64,000 bases of DNA from Channallabes apus (GCA_030522415.1 CM060107.1:1256347-1320346), one strand, 5' to 3'; shown: positions 21,004-32,889, counted from the stretch's first letter. Numbers and translations: made by a program. Notes: generated from the letters alone by a model not told the origin.

Positions 21004-22925
21004 CTGAAAAACAAAACAAAAAAACAATTAATAAAAAATTTTAAGGAAACATCATCAGAAAAAAACACTCCATTCGTATTAATAAAGTTTTTGCAATTTA
21101 TGTCATATTTATCGATTTTGGTACTAAAATATAAAAATATCAGTCAACCATTCCAAATTTTATTCTCAGCTTTTTATATTTCCTTTTAGCCTTATAGCAA
21201 TTACGTAATAAAGTACGTTGTGTTGTATTATAAAGCACCAACATCTGGTATGACGAACGCAGATGTGCTTGGCTATTATGGTTTGGCTCGCCATAGTAGT
21301 GCTAGTCATAGTAATGGTAGCGATAGTGATATTAGTATTAGTGGTAGTTAGTGAGTTACTGTAGTTAGCATACAAGCTATGATGTACTGTAGCTCTACTG
21401 AATGTGCTAAAAGACAAACTAAAAGTATATATTTACTTTTAACTATTGGTTCTGGGAGGGTGCTGTGATTTACATGACAATCATAAAGTTTTCTTTCATC
21501 CTCTGTGATGTTCACACTCATCCTCAGCTGGTAGGTGCCATCAGCATTGGGTCTGATTCCAGATGATGTCAGGAGATGTTCAGGAAGAGATGTTTTGGAC
21601 TTTCTCACTTGTATCTGCACATCTTTAGGGTAGAAACCAGTGGCCAGACATGTGAAGGACGCCTTGCTGGGGTCAGTAACTGATATTTTTGTAGAAGGTA
21701 AGACATTCGGAGAAGCTGAAAGAGAAAATAAATGAACTATTTGTTCTGACACTGTGTGTAGGATTCATCAGCACGATATTGACACTATTAATGATCAACT
21801 CCAAAAATGTAACAAAAAACAATTTCAATGTGCATTATTAAATTTTATACTTATTGTATTATTTAGGTCATGTACAGTCACATCCTTAACATTAACATGA
21901 GTAAGTCTGTTATATTAAATGCATGTATGTTGGTTTTGTTATAGACAACATTATCATTATTATCACTGGCCTCATCAATACACTCGAGCAAACATCAGCA
22001 TTTAGGCTCAGCAGTAATATGACTGTGGCTACTGATTAGTAGGATTATAGAGTAGTAGTTTGTTTTTAATTTATAAACTCACACATACATCATTCAAACC
22101 TGATCTCAAAACTTGGCTTTTAAAATCTCTCCAACCCATTTCTGTTATTCTCGCCTCGAACCCCTGCACTACAAGTTATAATTGGTGGTTGATGTTTGTT
22201 TGATGATTATTCCAGGGTAGAAATGACGGAAAAGTTTTCCTGGGACTCACTATTTAGACCTTCTTTTGCAGACTGTGTGAATGTGATAAGCAGTTCCTTA
22301 CAGTCTTCAGTTATGAATCTCTTGGTCTCCTGGATATATCTATCAAGCTTCATTTTGGTCTTCTCTGCAGCCGGGACTGAAGCTACCCAGCTTGAATTTG
22401 ACTCTGTGAAGGACAGGAAGTCTGTGCCATCACAGCCATATTCATCAAAGCCCGTCAGAAATGTTCTCCTCCCATCTTTGTCTTCAATCACACACCCTCG
22501 TCTCCACTGCAGAACATGAAGATCTTCTCAAATAGAGTTAATACAAATAAATGAATGACATTCATTATTAAGAATAATTCATAGATACTCTTTGCTTTGT
22601 AAAATAATTATTTATTATAAGTTTTCACTAACCAAACTTATTGCATCCCACACAGTCTGGCATGACATTTCTTAAGTCCTGCTCTTTGTCCAGGACTTTT
22701 TTCCCATAATTTGGTAAGTTCATGTTTTTTATCCAGGACTGTTTAGCAACATTACTCTGTGATGTACTGTTATAGGAGTCAAACACTTCTCCATCAAGTA
22801 TACTCAGTGCAGTAAAATGAGGAATTCCAGGTTGGTCAAGGTGTTTGGAGAGAAGTGTGTAGTCGAAAAACAGAGAGTGCTCCTCTGGAGGAGACAAAAA
22901 CAGTGGACATATTTCAAAGTAAACG

Positions 22926-22996
<71 letters not shown>

Positions 22997-24474
22997 CATT
23001 TAAAACCTTACGAAGAGTAATAAGTTAAAACAGCTAATTATCATGTTTTATTTATTTATGTCTTTGACTGTAATTCAAACTTCAGTCTTTAAATTGGGTA
23101 TTTTGTGTTATGTTTTTAATTTTTAAACGGTGGAATAAAACCCATTAGCGGTGTCATTGCGGACTTGTAGTCTTTTTCAATAACGTTTGGAAACATTGTG
23201 TGAGAATTAGAAACAATTCCACCTATTCAACGCGCTTCTGGTTCAACAGCTGTGAGCGCTCAGGCGAGTGTTCATGTCAGTATATACACATTTTAAAGTT
23301 TATTTTTGTGTGTTAGTGTTATTTCTAAAAGTAATCACAATGTTAGAGTGACTTATGCTGAGACAGTTTAGGATGCGCTTGTAAACAGGGTGAGTTAAAG
23401 TTCATAAACTCTTAAAACAGATTAAATCTATTACATTGTCTCCTGTAGTTGTGATTAATTACTGTTTAATGTAACACGCGTCTATTTAACTGGTTATTCC
23501 TCATCATACAGTTAATGTCAGGTGATAAACAGCAGCAGCATGTTGGTGAAATAGAATAAGTCTCTATAGTGCAGGATTAAAGCTGTGAGTTGAGTTTAAA
23601 GTGTGTGAGATGGAGCTCAGGGCTGGAGAGGAGCATCACAGCTCAGTAGTGCAGCTTCTACTGGCCTTTTATTATCATCTCTAAAGTGCTGCGGCTGGGC
23701 CGCTGGAAATTACCTCAAATACACTGTTTTTAACATCATGATCAGCTGTTCTCTGTCTGTCAACGGGTTTTACACAGAATGTTCTCAAGGAACCTCAACT
23801 GGACATCAAAATTAATACATGAACATTTTCTTGTGAAGGTATGAGGAGAGTGATGAGACATCACAGCTGGAACACATCAGTCCAGATAAAGGTGTGTGTG
23901 TGAGCAGTGTGTGTTGATTCATGGGTCTCAGTCTAACTGATTTGTCCTTTCCTTTTCCATCTCTTAATTTTTGGTTTGGTATTTAGGATCATAGTTATTG
24001 TTCATCCTTGGTTGTTTTAACATCAGGGTTGCAGTTAACAACAGTTTTGAAAGTCAAATAATCTGTTGATTTAAAAAAATAATAATAATAACTGATTATT
24101 GAGATTATCAATCATGAAGTGATTCTATGGATATTTACCCATCATGTTAATACTCAGCTTATGATTGTTTTAAACATGTGCTTATTAACAATAGAGATAA
24201 CCAACAATAAAGCTGAATACTTCATTCACAATCTGTAATAATTTCCTGCTGATGCAAAAAATTTAAAACAAATATTTCATCCCCTTAATCACCTGCTGAC
24301 TGGGTCATAAACACCCTTTATAATGTCAATACATCTGCAGTGTACATGAGAACAAATGTAGAAATGTTATTACTTAAATGACATTTGAAGTTCCAATAGA
24401 CTCTCCTATGTGTTTCCATCTGGTCTGTTGGTTTTATACTGGTATAATACGGAGTCCTCATAAAGCAGGTTTGG

Positions 24475-24522
<48 letters not shown>

Positions 24523-27101
24523 GGGTCTTATGATGGTTGAATATGACATGTTAATGTAGAATAGTGTTCCCAGAAGTGACTTAAACTTAAACCTTGTTAA
24601 ATGTTTCTGAAAGGATTTTGTCTAAGATGTGTTTAAGCCATTCACATGCATATTTAAGCAGTAACTAGATAACTATGTGTGTGTGGCTGAATACTTCATA
24701 TTTACTTCAAAGTCTTCCAATAGCTCTTATATGTAGCCTTGAAATGATGAATCCATTCTTACTATCAGTGTTCTTCTCATAAGGAACATCCTATTTATAT
24801 CCTGTTTTGTGCAGTAATTTCCTCTTTTAGCATGCGGTAAGAGTTCCTAATTGTGCAATACATTTACAGAATATGGAAGAGGACACTGCTAACCCCACCC
24901 AAAAGACACCACACCAACCAGCAAAGTCTAGACATCTTGTGAACAGCGACACCATCTTAGTAGTATCAGTGTTAGAGCGTTATCTACTGTAGGTTTTATT
25001 CCCTTAACCACCTGCTGACTGAGTCATGAACACCCTCTATAATGCCAATACATCTCCAGTGTACATGAGAACAAATGTAGAAGAGAAATGTAATTACTTA
25101 AGTGACATTTGAAGTGCCAACAGACTCTTCTTTGTGTGTCCATCTGGTCTCTTTATACTTTTTATACTATAAAATATACACTATTATAAATATACCATGA
25201 AGCAGGGTTGTGTGTGCTATAATGATATATTACTGATTGACCTAGAATATTTCTAGGTCTATTTCTACTATTGTTATTGTTTAAATTGCTGAAAGCAAAT
25301 GTTTCTAAGATTGGTAAACTAATGTTTATTCTTACGTTTAGGCAAAAGATCTGCCTCGATAAAGGAGGAAGTCTTGGGACTTGGATGAATCATGTTGTAT
25401 TTCAGGGAAGTGTAAAATTCTGTCTACAACCGAATCGTTTCCTAAAATATTCTCTATATTTTTGAGGTGGTCTTGTTCAGGCTTGTTTAGTAAACTCCTG
25501 TGTTGTTGCAGTTTTGCCTTAAATTTTATTTATCTTATAATTATCTTAACATTGGCTACATGCACTGTTATCTTAGACACCCTGCTGTACCGCCTGCTGT
25601 GTATTGTTAGCTAGAAAGAATATCAATGGTTTATACATTTTATACTCTTTTCTCTTCTATTTAAAGTTCTTGGGTTTTTTAAATGGCTATTTTAAAATAA
25701 ATAAAAAGCTACAGCAAAATGATGGACGGATGCATTGTAGTTTACTTAGGGGGTTTTGATTGCATTCCTTGAAAATAAAGCTATGAATGCAAGTTTGGCT
25801 GTCAGTTCTATGTATAACCAAAATTAGCAAACAATTCTTTAGTCATAAGGAGCTTAAACCTATAATGTTTTTAAATGTTTGACATGCTTAGTTTGTAATT
25901 TTGCATAAATTATAAAAGTTAAATGCACAGTTTGATGTTTGTTACACCCATGTCCCCTTGATCTTATGTAATATACCTTCTAAGTATGTATGCAAGTTAG
26001 CATCTGCTAAATATGTGGCTGCAAATTAGGTCACTAGCGATGTCCCCACAACGTTATGAAAACCAGTTAATTTTCTGTGTATGCAAATTTGGTCCCCACC
26101 AATGACTGGTTCTTGTTATGTTCTCATAACGTGATAAAAATCCATAGATACAACCAGACCCCAATATGATTTGTAATATATTACTGTTATTAATAATAAT
26201 ATTTAAGTAATCTACATATGTATTTTTAAGCAATACATTAATACGCACAACTTATGCATAAGAAAGGAGTCAGCACTGGTAGTGGTCCATTTCTTATTAT
26301 CTATAAAAAAATATGCTGGGGTGGTTCCATTACCTACTTTATAAAGATATGCAAGATCTAACAGGACATGATACAGAACAAAGACATCAAACACTCTATA
26401 GGCACGTTTGTGTCGACTATGGAATCATAATGTTCGTTACATTTCGGTTTAAAACTTTACCGGCGGACTTTAAAAAGGCACGTGACGGCAACAGAAAGTG
26501 AAACAGAACAAAGAGCATTAAAACCTCAGTGGTATGTAGAGGACAAAACCACATGAACAATCTTAATGTGTCCATGAATATTGTGTCCGGAATCTCATTC
26601 GGGGGGAAAAATCAGTTCAACTGACTTTAGACACCGTCGCCTTGCACCTCCAGGGTCTGGGTTCGATTCCCCGGCCAGGCTCGATTCCCGTCTCTGTGTG
26701 CATGGAGTTTGCATGTTCTCCCCGTGCTTGGTGGGTTTCCTCCGGGTACTCCGGTTTCCTCCCACAGTCCAAAGATATGCAGGTTAGGCTAATTGGCGTT
26801 CCCAAATTGACCGTAGTGTGTGAATGAGTGTGTGAATGTGCGTATGAGTGTGTGCCCTGCGATGGATTGGCACCCTGTCCAGGGTGTACCCTGCCTTGTG
26901 CCCGAAGTCTCCTGGGATAGGCTCCAGGTCCCCCGCGACCCTGAATAGAGGATAAAGCGGTACAGAAGATGAATGAATGAATGAATGACTTTAGACAGTA
27001 AAAAATCTGAACTCACCTCCGCGAGTAACAAATAGAGCTATTAGGAAACACCAGACTACTGCAGCATGGACGAGGAGTTCAATCTGTATATTTACACCCA
27101 T
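20867..27101 (-). CDS. divergent, probably nonclassical class I MHC heavy chain, gene span
   Basis: Five exons are all open with consistent phase-1 junctions: leader 27017-27101, alpha1 22633-22884, alpha2 22251-22523, alpha3 21437-21715, transmembrane 20867-21003. The predicted product is a type I membrane glycoprotein pairing with beta-2-microglobulin. Several residues that grip peptide ends in classical molecules differ: position 7 is Phe, 84 is Cys rather than Arg, 147 is Leu rather than Trp, 159 is Phe, and 167 is Leu. The disulphide cysteines of alpha2 and alpha3 are kept. Five or more N-glycosylation sequons are present. A nonclassical role is inferred; the lineage within fish class I is unresolved. 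Intron 1 (4.1 kb) holds a SINE and repeats. Confidence 0.82.
21437..21715 (-). CDS. alpha3 exon of nonclassical class I
   Basis: It starts after ctctttcag with SPNVLPSTKISVTDPSK and ends at donor GTAAAT after EPIVK. The Ig C1 domain signature FTCLATGFYPKDVQI and YDCHVNHSTLPEP is intact, with both cysteines. NIT and NHS are possible glycosylation sites. It is 279 bp. Confidence 0.88.
22251..22523 (-). CDS. alpha2 exon of nonclassical class I
   Basis: It reads LHVLQWRRGCVIEDKDG to the cysteine at TEDCKELL (101-164 disulphide) and ends at donor GTGAGT. EKTKMKLDRY keeps T143 and K146 but has Leu for Trp147; RFITEDCKELL has Phe159 and Leu167. The acceptor (tttgagaag) has a weak pyrimidine tract, so the exact start is less certain. 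The exon is shorter than those of the other loci by 18 bp. Confidence 0.82.
22633..22884 (-). CDS. alpha1 exon of nonclassical class I
   Basis: Acceptor tgtctcctccag precedes EEHSLFFDYTLLSKHL; the exon ends CNKFG with donor GTTAGT. The frame is open over 84 codons. It contains YNST (a sequon) and LPNYGKKV, keeping Tyr59 but not Trp60. The position equivalent to Arg84 is Cys, and there are two extra cysteines (PDCVGC). A long CA microsatellite lies only 43 bp upstream of the acceptor. Confidence 0.85.
22928..22994. repeat. (AC)n microsatellite beside the alpha1 acceptor
   Basis: 33 uninterrupted AC units, (GT)n on the transcript strand, in the last part of intron 1. Confidence 0.97.
23155..23300. 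promoter_or_regulatory. promoter-like segment (weak)
   Basis: Plus strand gcggacttgtagtc is the complement of an ACTACAAGTCC motif, a known vertebrate promoter element type, followed by locally raised CpG (acgcgcttctgg, gagcgctcaggcgag). It lies within intron 1 of the nonclassical gene. No transcript could be attached to it. Confidence 0.18.
24279..24480. repeat. direct repeat, copy 1
   Basis: Matches 25000-25215 at high identity: cacctgctgactg-gtcat, cagtgtacatgagaacaaat, and tttccatctggtct are shared in order. The two copies are about 720 bp apart. Confidence 0.75.
24477..24520. repeat. (GT)n microsatellite
   Basis: About 21 GT units at the end of the first direct repeat copy. Confidence 0.93.
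25000..25215. repeat. direct repeat, copy 2
   Basis: See 24279-24480; this copy carries a 5-6 bp insertion (gtagaagagaaatg) and lacks the long GT run. Confidence 0.75.
25216..26492. other. intron 1 of nonclassical class I, no exon seen
   Basis: AT-rich; short open frames only, none with splice-bounded similarity to known proteins. Confidence 0.45.
26493..26504 (+). promoter_or_regulatory. ISRE-like motif agaaagtgaaac
   Basis: This fits GAAANNGAAAC, the interferon-stimulated response core, and lies about 510 bp 3' of the leader in intron 1 of the nonclassical gene. It is a sequence match only. Confidence 0.3.
26634..26985 (-). mobile_element. Mermaid-type SINE with target-site duplication
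   Basis: Flanked by tgactttagaca at 26622-26633 and 26986-26997. Contains a B-box-like gggttcgattccccggc, the conserved body, and a (GAAT)n tail at the right. It inserted next to the leader exon of the nonclassical class I gene, in the same orientation. Confidence 0.88.
27017..27101 (-). CDS. leader exon of nonclassical class I
   Basis: An ATG at 27101 opens MGVNIQIELLVHAAVV, then WCFLIALFVTRG, 28 codons plus one base, with donor GTGAGT in phase 1. It shows a hydrophobic core of about 14 residues, as in a signal peptide. The junction to alpha1 would give RG-EEHSLFF. It is the only leader between alpha1 at 22.9 kb and the next locus, and it differs entirely from the leaders at 4.2 and 60.8 kb. 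Confidence 0.75.
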
Positions 27102-27260
27102 AAGGAGTCCATCCGACTGTCTGTGAGCGGGGCCGCTGTTTTAGACCGTCTCTCTCCTCATGATGACTACAGCCGATCTGATGCGTGACGCAGGGAGCGC
27201 GCGGCCGTGCGCGAGAGGTCGCGCGCGTTTACCCCTCTGCTCTTACCGCGGTGAACTTAG
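27102..27260 (-). promoter_or_regulatory. CpG-rich promoter region of nonclassical class I
   Basis: Upstream of the leader lies a CpG-dense segment (ggagcgcgcggccgtgcgcg). It includes tgcgtgacgc, containing a CRE/X2-like TGACGC core, and tgatgactacagccgat. An S-X-Y enhanceosome is possible but its spacing was not verified. Confidence 0.35.
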
Positions 27261-27452
27261 TTTGATGTTAGGACATACTTAGGCATTAGGAAGCGGTGTT
27301 TTAGCGTTAAAAAAAAAAAATATATATATATATATATAGGCTGACTTATACTGTATATAATGTACAGTAGAGAGAGAGAGAGAGAGAGAAAGAGTCAGGC
27401 AAAAAAATTATACACTTCATAAAAAGAAAAAATGTGTGATGTACATATGTAT

Positions 27453-27453
<1 letters not shown>

Positions 27454-27512
<59 letters not shown>
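27454..27512. repeat. (AT)n microsatellite
   Basis: About 29 AT units; a shorter (TA)n lies at 27321-27338 and an (AG)n at 27368-27389. Confidence 0.93.
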
Positions 27513-27516
<4 letters not shown>

Positions 27517-28480
27517 TGAAATATAATAGAAATGTAATGTAGTGCAGTGTAGAACCGTTTCCAGTTATTGGCAAGATAATGTGCAAGATTGCAGATAACG
27601 TATGTGTGTGTCCTAGTAAAAAGTAAAAGTAAAAGTTTGCAGTCGTGAGGTGTGCAAAATGTGCAAGCGTGTGAGTGTTATTAGTCCTGTGTGGAGGTGT
27701 GATTGTGTGATTGAGAGACCTTATCGCCTGCGGGAAGAAGCTCCTCCTCAGCCTCTCTGTGTTGGCCTTTAGGGAGCGGAATCTCTTCCCAGACCGCAAC
27801 AAAGAGAACAGTCCATTACTGGGGTGACTGAGGTCCTTCATGATCTTCCTGGCCTTAGTCCAGCACCGCTTGCTGTAGATGGAGTGCAGGTCAGGGAGCT
27901 CAGTGCGGATGATGCGCTCGGCTGATCGCACCACCCTCTGTAGAGCTCGTCTGTCCTGCATGGTGCTGTTCCCGAACCAGGTCGAGATGTTTCCCGTCAG
28001 GATGCTCTCTATGGTGCAGGAGTAGAAGTTCCTGAGCACCCTGGAGGGCAGTCTGAAGTCTCTCAGGTGTCTGAGGTGGTAGAGACGCCTACCGCCACGG
28101 TGTTGACGTGACAGGACCGTGACAGGTCCTGCGTGATGTGAACACTGAGGTGTCTGAAGCTGTCCACTCTCTCCGCTGGGCTCCTGTTGATGACGGGGGT
28201 CTGGTACAGTAGTTCCTCTCCGCTTTGTACTGAAGTCCACTATCAGCTCCTTTGTCTTACTGACGTTCAGGAGGAGATTGTTCCTCTGGCACCAGTTCTC
28301 CAGATTTCCAACCTCCTCCAGGTAGGCCGTCTCATCGTTGTCAGAGATCAGGCCGACCACGACAGTGTCATCAGCAAACTTAATGATGGTGGTGGAGATC
28401 ACTTTAGATGTAGTATAATATTCTGACTGCAGCTCTGACGGTAAAGTGCAGCTGCTGTAACACAGGTAAAGGAACATCTG
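27513..28480 (-). mobile_element. CR1/Rex1-like LINE reverse transcriptase fragment, broken
   Basis: Reading on the minus strand: IIKFADDTVVVGLISDND (FADD box), NLENWCQRNNLLLNVSKT, then a frameshifted stretch around 28100-28200, then IESILTGNISTWFGNST, LQRVVRSAERIIR and RRSFFPQAIRSLNH. The order matches the fragment at 10960-11655. It is truncated at both sides and inactive. Confidence 0.8.
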
Positions 28481-29507
28481 TTTATAGCTGCGTAAGTTAT
28501 AACGTTAAAAGGTAAGTTGATTAGGCTTATTTGAATGTCTCACAAGATTAAATGTAACAGGAAAAAGGTTAAAATTATGATTAAAGGTTTTAATGAAAAA
28601 AAAAATACTACTAAGATGGTAAAATGTTGTAGTTTAAGATGAATAAAACACACGTTTAAAATATTTCAGGACTTGTCCCGCTGTATACATATGAAGGTCA
28701 ATATGGTCATGTACTTTTATTTATTTATTTTGGTGCAGCAGGTAAACAGAATGCAATTTATTGTCAATAAATGACTACATAAAGAAATGTCATGAACAGA
28801 CTAATGCAGAAGTTAATCACTCAAATAAACCCGAAGCACCGGAAAACAGAAACATATTGATCATTTATCCTTCACTTCCTTCCATTGTAGCAATGGCACA
28901 GCAATGAAAAAATAATAAAATAAAATAAACTCAAAAGTATCCACTTAAATAAGACAAACATTAACACTGTAGTCAAATGTGAGAAAAATTTACACTTAAA
29001 TTATATTCTGTAAAGATTAATTTATACAAAAAGTTTACAAAAATAGAAGTGTTCAGGAAGTGTCACCAACTTACAGAATGTTTTTGCAAATATGTAAAAT
29101 GTGTTGATGGATAAAATACTTTAAGTGACTTTAGTTTTAAAATGACTTTTAATCAGAAATAAAAGAAAATGTTAAATTTTCAATCAACAAACCACCAACA
29201 TGTCTACATACACAAATTGTTCCAGTAATGAAAATATTACAGTGCAGCTAAGGACATATTATAATAAACAGAATGAATAGCTCACCATCATATCTTCCAG
29301 TCTGAGTCATTCGTTCTTTTGTCACGTGACTCTCATAGACACTATGCAGTGCATTACATGGGAAACAGAATTGAGCGGTTCTTCTCATGAGTCTTCTAGT
29401 CCTCGTGAGTCATTCATTCTTTTGAATCTATTGCACCGCATAGCATTTATGGGAGTCACGTGACAAAGGAACGGATGACTCCGACTATAAGACTTGAGAG
29501 GTAACTA
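28481..29507. other. no supported gene
   Basis: AT-rich intergenic DNA; no conserved frame, RNA gene or clear repeat termini recognised. Confidence 0.45.
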
Positions 29508-30614
29508 CACTCAAAAAAATTAACATGGCTATCTGTTACATGTACTAAAATGTAATATGTGTTTTGTACATAATAATTTCTTGTTTCCAAGCTAAACATG
29601 AATACGTTATGTTGTATTTGCATGAAATTCAACAACTTAACATGTACTAGATTCAATCATGATGAGATAAACCAACAGGATCTTGTCAACATGAAAACCG
29701 GAAATAGCAAAACCGGAAATATCGCGAGAAGACATCGCGAGAAGAGAACACAGTTGAGCAGATAAACGCATGGCGGGCTTGTGGAAAAGGTAAGCAGGAA
29801 TTAATTCCTATATTTCTAAATAGAAACGAAATACTGAACATAAATGTCACCTGTTGTTTAGCGATGTTTAGTCACATTATTTTGGTTTAAGTTATTTCTT
29901 GTATTTTTAATCACACTTAAAATACCGACGGTTATATGCGCGTGTTTAATTTGCAGTTCGGTTCTGGTTCCGGTCTGTTCTCATGAGTTGTGAAGCGAGA
30001 GGAACAAAGTATAAATATTGTTCATTTGCTAAATTAAGTATCATGAATTTTAATTGAATATCTATCTCTGTATTTTTTCACAGGAGTTTGTGACTGACAG
30101 TGTGTCTGCATCTGACTTCAGGAGTTTCCTGACCAACGTATCTAACGGTCATATTTAAAAGTCATAACGTACAGTTATAAAGTACAAAACGTTTCTGTTG
30201 GTGTTTTTTTTTTTAATACTTATTTGTGGTGTTTTATGTTTTGTACATCTTTTCAAATTGAGACCTCATTTGTAAGTTGCTCCTGGTGTAAAATAAAAAT
30301 CTCTGTTTTATCCCGTTTGTCTGTTTCCTTCTTTCACAGAATTCTGTTGACCGGCTTGAAATTTAAATTGACTTGAGTTGGAACTGAAAAATTTGTTGTA
30401 CCAACCCTATTCATTTATGTTAACAGCATTAAATTATGTTGGACGCAGCTGTAGTAAATAAGTTAAATGAACCTAATAACATTACTTTGACGGAACCTAA
30501 AAACATTAAGTTGGGCCAACAAAATTGCTTAATGCTGAACGAAAGCCAATAAATCAGGTGGAAATTCTTTCCATAATTTAATTATGTTCATTCAACGAGT
30601 TATTTTTTTGAGTG
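29508..30614. mobile_element. 1.1-kb nonautonomous DNA element
   Basis: Ends read CACTCAAAAAAATTAAC at the left and, reverse-complemented, CACTCAAAAAAATAACTC at the right. Internal phrases with 'ttgttggacgcagctg' and repeated accggaaata are present. No transposase frame. The superfamily is unclear because no convincing target-site duplication was found. Confidence 0.55.
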
Positions 30615-30723
30615 CTCATTCCAGTTTCCTGTACATAACCTACAGAGGTTTTGCGATGATTTGCACATGCGTACCCAGTAGAAAATGAAGGATTCACACG
30701 ATTTATTTTTCCTTTTCTTTTAA

Positions 30724-30915
30724 AGAGGCCAGGAGTAGCTCAGTGGTTAAGGCAATGGACTACGGTTCGGAAGATCCCAGGTTCAAACCCCACAACCACC
30801 AAGTTTCCACTGTTGGGCCCTTGAGCAAGGCCCTTAACCCTCAACTGCTCAGATGTATAATGAGATAAAATTGTAAGTCGCTCTGGAAAAGAGCGTCTGC
30901 CAAATGCGTAAAGGT
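30724..30915 (+). mobile_element. tRNA-derived SINE with L2-like tail
   Basis: Near-identical to 17483-17690: gtagctcagtggttaagg (A box), ggttcaaaccccac (B box), gtaagtcgctctgg...gcgtctgccaaatg tail. Confidence 0.85.
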
Positions 30916-31115
30916 AAAATGCAGGTTAATTTGTTTTATTTTTACTTTATATTTTTTATTAATTATTTTTATGTATTTATTTTTTTAGGCTGTGGAACAA
31001 ATAGTTTGAGATTCCATTATTTCTTATGGGAAAATTCTATTCGGTTTACGAGTGTTTTGGAACTGTACTCGTCGTACAGTTTCTCTACGAATTATGCTCG
31101 TGATCCAAGATATAC
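30916..31115 (-). mobile_element. MITE fragment, reverse copy of the 5779/35994 family
   Basis: tccattatttcttatggg and tttacgagtgttttgga are the inverse of phrases at 36060 and 5850. Confidence 0.6.
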
Positions 31116-31203
31116 CTGGAAAAAAAGCAAGAGACCACTGTGGCACAATCAGTTTCATATGTTCTTTTTGCTCTTACAGCTGCATGTGTTGGTAAGAACA
31201 GTT

Positions 31204-32045
31204 TTATTTAGTTTTTTTGTGAACTTCTGACAATATTTCTCCTAAATTTAAAATATAACTATTGTTATTTAAAGTATATATTTGCCACAGATTCTCAGTT
31301 GGACTTATGTCTGGACTTTGACTTTCTAGCACATGAATATACTTTGATCTAAGCCGTTCCATTGTAGCTCTGGCTGTATGTTTAGGGTTGTTGTCCTGCT
31401 GGAAGGTGAAGCTCCGCCCCAGTCTCAAGTCTTTTGCTGACTCTAACAGGTTTTCTTTTAAGATTGTCCGGTATTTGGCTCCATCGATCTTCCCATCAAC
31501 TGTGACTAGGTTCCCTTTCCCGTCTGTATAAATCGTCCTCACAACATCGTGCTGCCACCACTATCACAAGATGAATTTTCTGACACACAAATGTTACATT
31601 TTGTTCTCATCTGACTATAGCACCTTCTTTCACATGTCACCCACATGGCTTGTTGCAAACTGCAAGCTGGACTTCTTATTGCTTTCTTTAAACAATGGCT
31701 TTCTCTTTGTATAAAATCTCCATAAAATCCAGATTTGTGAAGTAGACAGATTCTCCCATTCCCATGGATTTCCATGGGTCTCTTGGCTGCTTCTCTAATT
31801 AATGCTCTCCTTGCTCGACCTGTCAGTTTAGGTGGACGTCCATGTCTTGGTAGGTTTGCAGTTGTGCCGTACTCTTTCCATTTTCTGATGATGGATTGAA
31901 CAGTGCTCTGTGAGATGTTTAAAGCTTGGGATATTTTTTTTTATAATCTAACCCTGCTTTAAACGTCTCCACAACTTTATCTCTGACCTGTCTGGTGTGT
32001 TTTTTCTGGGCTTCATGATGCTGTTTGTTCACTGATGTTCTCTAA
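31204..32045 (-). pseudogene. Tc1-like transposase relic
   Basis: Minus-strand frames in two pieces carry LGRSFTFQQDNNPKHTARAT (catalytic D region), LESQSPDISPTENLW (E region) and upstream a fragment with WVTCERRCYSQMRTK. Upstream DNA at 31850-32045 resembles the HTH part. Frames are broken and no clean terminal repeats are visible. This is a different family from the intact Tc1 at 12.4 kb. Confidence 0.65.
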
Positions 32046-32889
32046 TAAATCTTGCGGATGACACCTTTACATATGAGTTTTGTGTTGTGCATGCGCACAT
32101 GATAAGCGAAGCCTGTGATTTTATTAGAATTTACTGAATTATCTCCAGGATATACAATATATATCCGAAAGTGTGTGTCTCTTAAGAGTGTGTTGCGATG
32201 AAAAAAGGAGAGGAGGGTGTGTGTGGGTGTGTGTGTGTGTGTGTGTGGGGGGGGTGTATATGTGTGTAGACTGTGTGAGGCAGAGAGAGACTTTATGGAT
32301 GTCTGGTAAGATCGATTAAATAAAAAAAAAACAAATATACTTATCGAACTGTACACTTGATTTATCTGTAACACATTAACCTCAAATTATGCTGTGAGCC
32401 TCCTCGCTTAATTGTGCACTATTTTGGATGGGCTATTGTTTGGAAATGACATTATAGGTACAGCTGTATGATATAAACAGCAAAGTGTTTACTGCATCTT
32501 GCTATAAATCTCATCCATCACGTTCTAATCATTCTTTTTGCTTTCGCTCTCCTGATGGTTTTCACTTTTCTCTTTCTGCACACTGTATTGTTGTATGGTG
32601 TTTAGCGATTTCTTTTCTGATAACACTCTCTAAGATTTCAACCTACCCTCTGACAAACTCCAATCCTCTTTCCTCCTCCTTCTCCTTATAGCCTTATTAT
32701 TAACATTAAACAGCACACAAGAGAGGTAATTCCCCTGACCTGGTTTTCTGCCCCCATTCCCCAGCCACAGTTATCACTGCTATCCCTCTTTATAAATGTG
32801 ATCATTACCTGGAATCCTTCACCATCACTCTTCCTACCCTGCCTAAAGCCACCCATCAAATTCTCCCGTTTACCCACAGAAACATTCAC
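32046..32889. other. no supported gene; GT tract
   Basis: A GT/GGGG tract at 32216-32258. Nothing else recognised. Confidence 0.4.

Noticed and set aside
23820..23900. Plus-strand exon-like YEESDETSQLEHISPDK as an NLR-type gene start
   Set aside because: Only about 17 codons, no convincing acceptor and no following NACHT or LRR exon.
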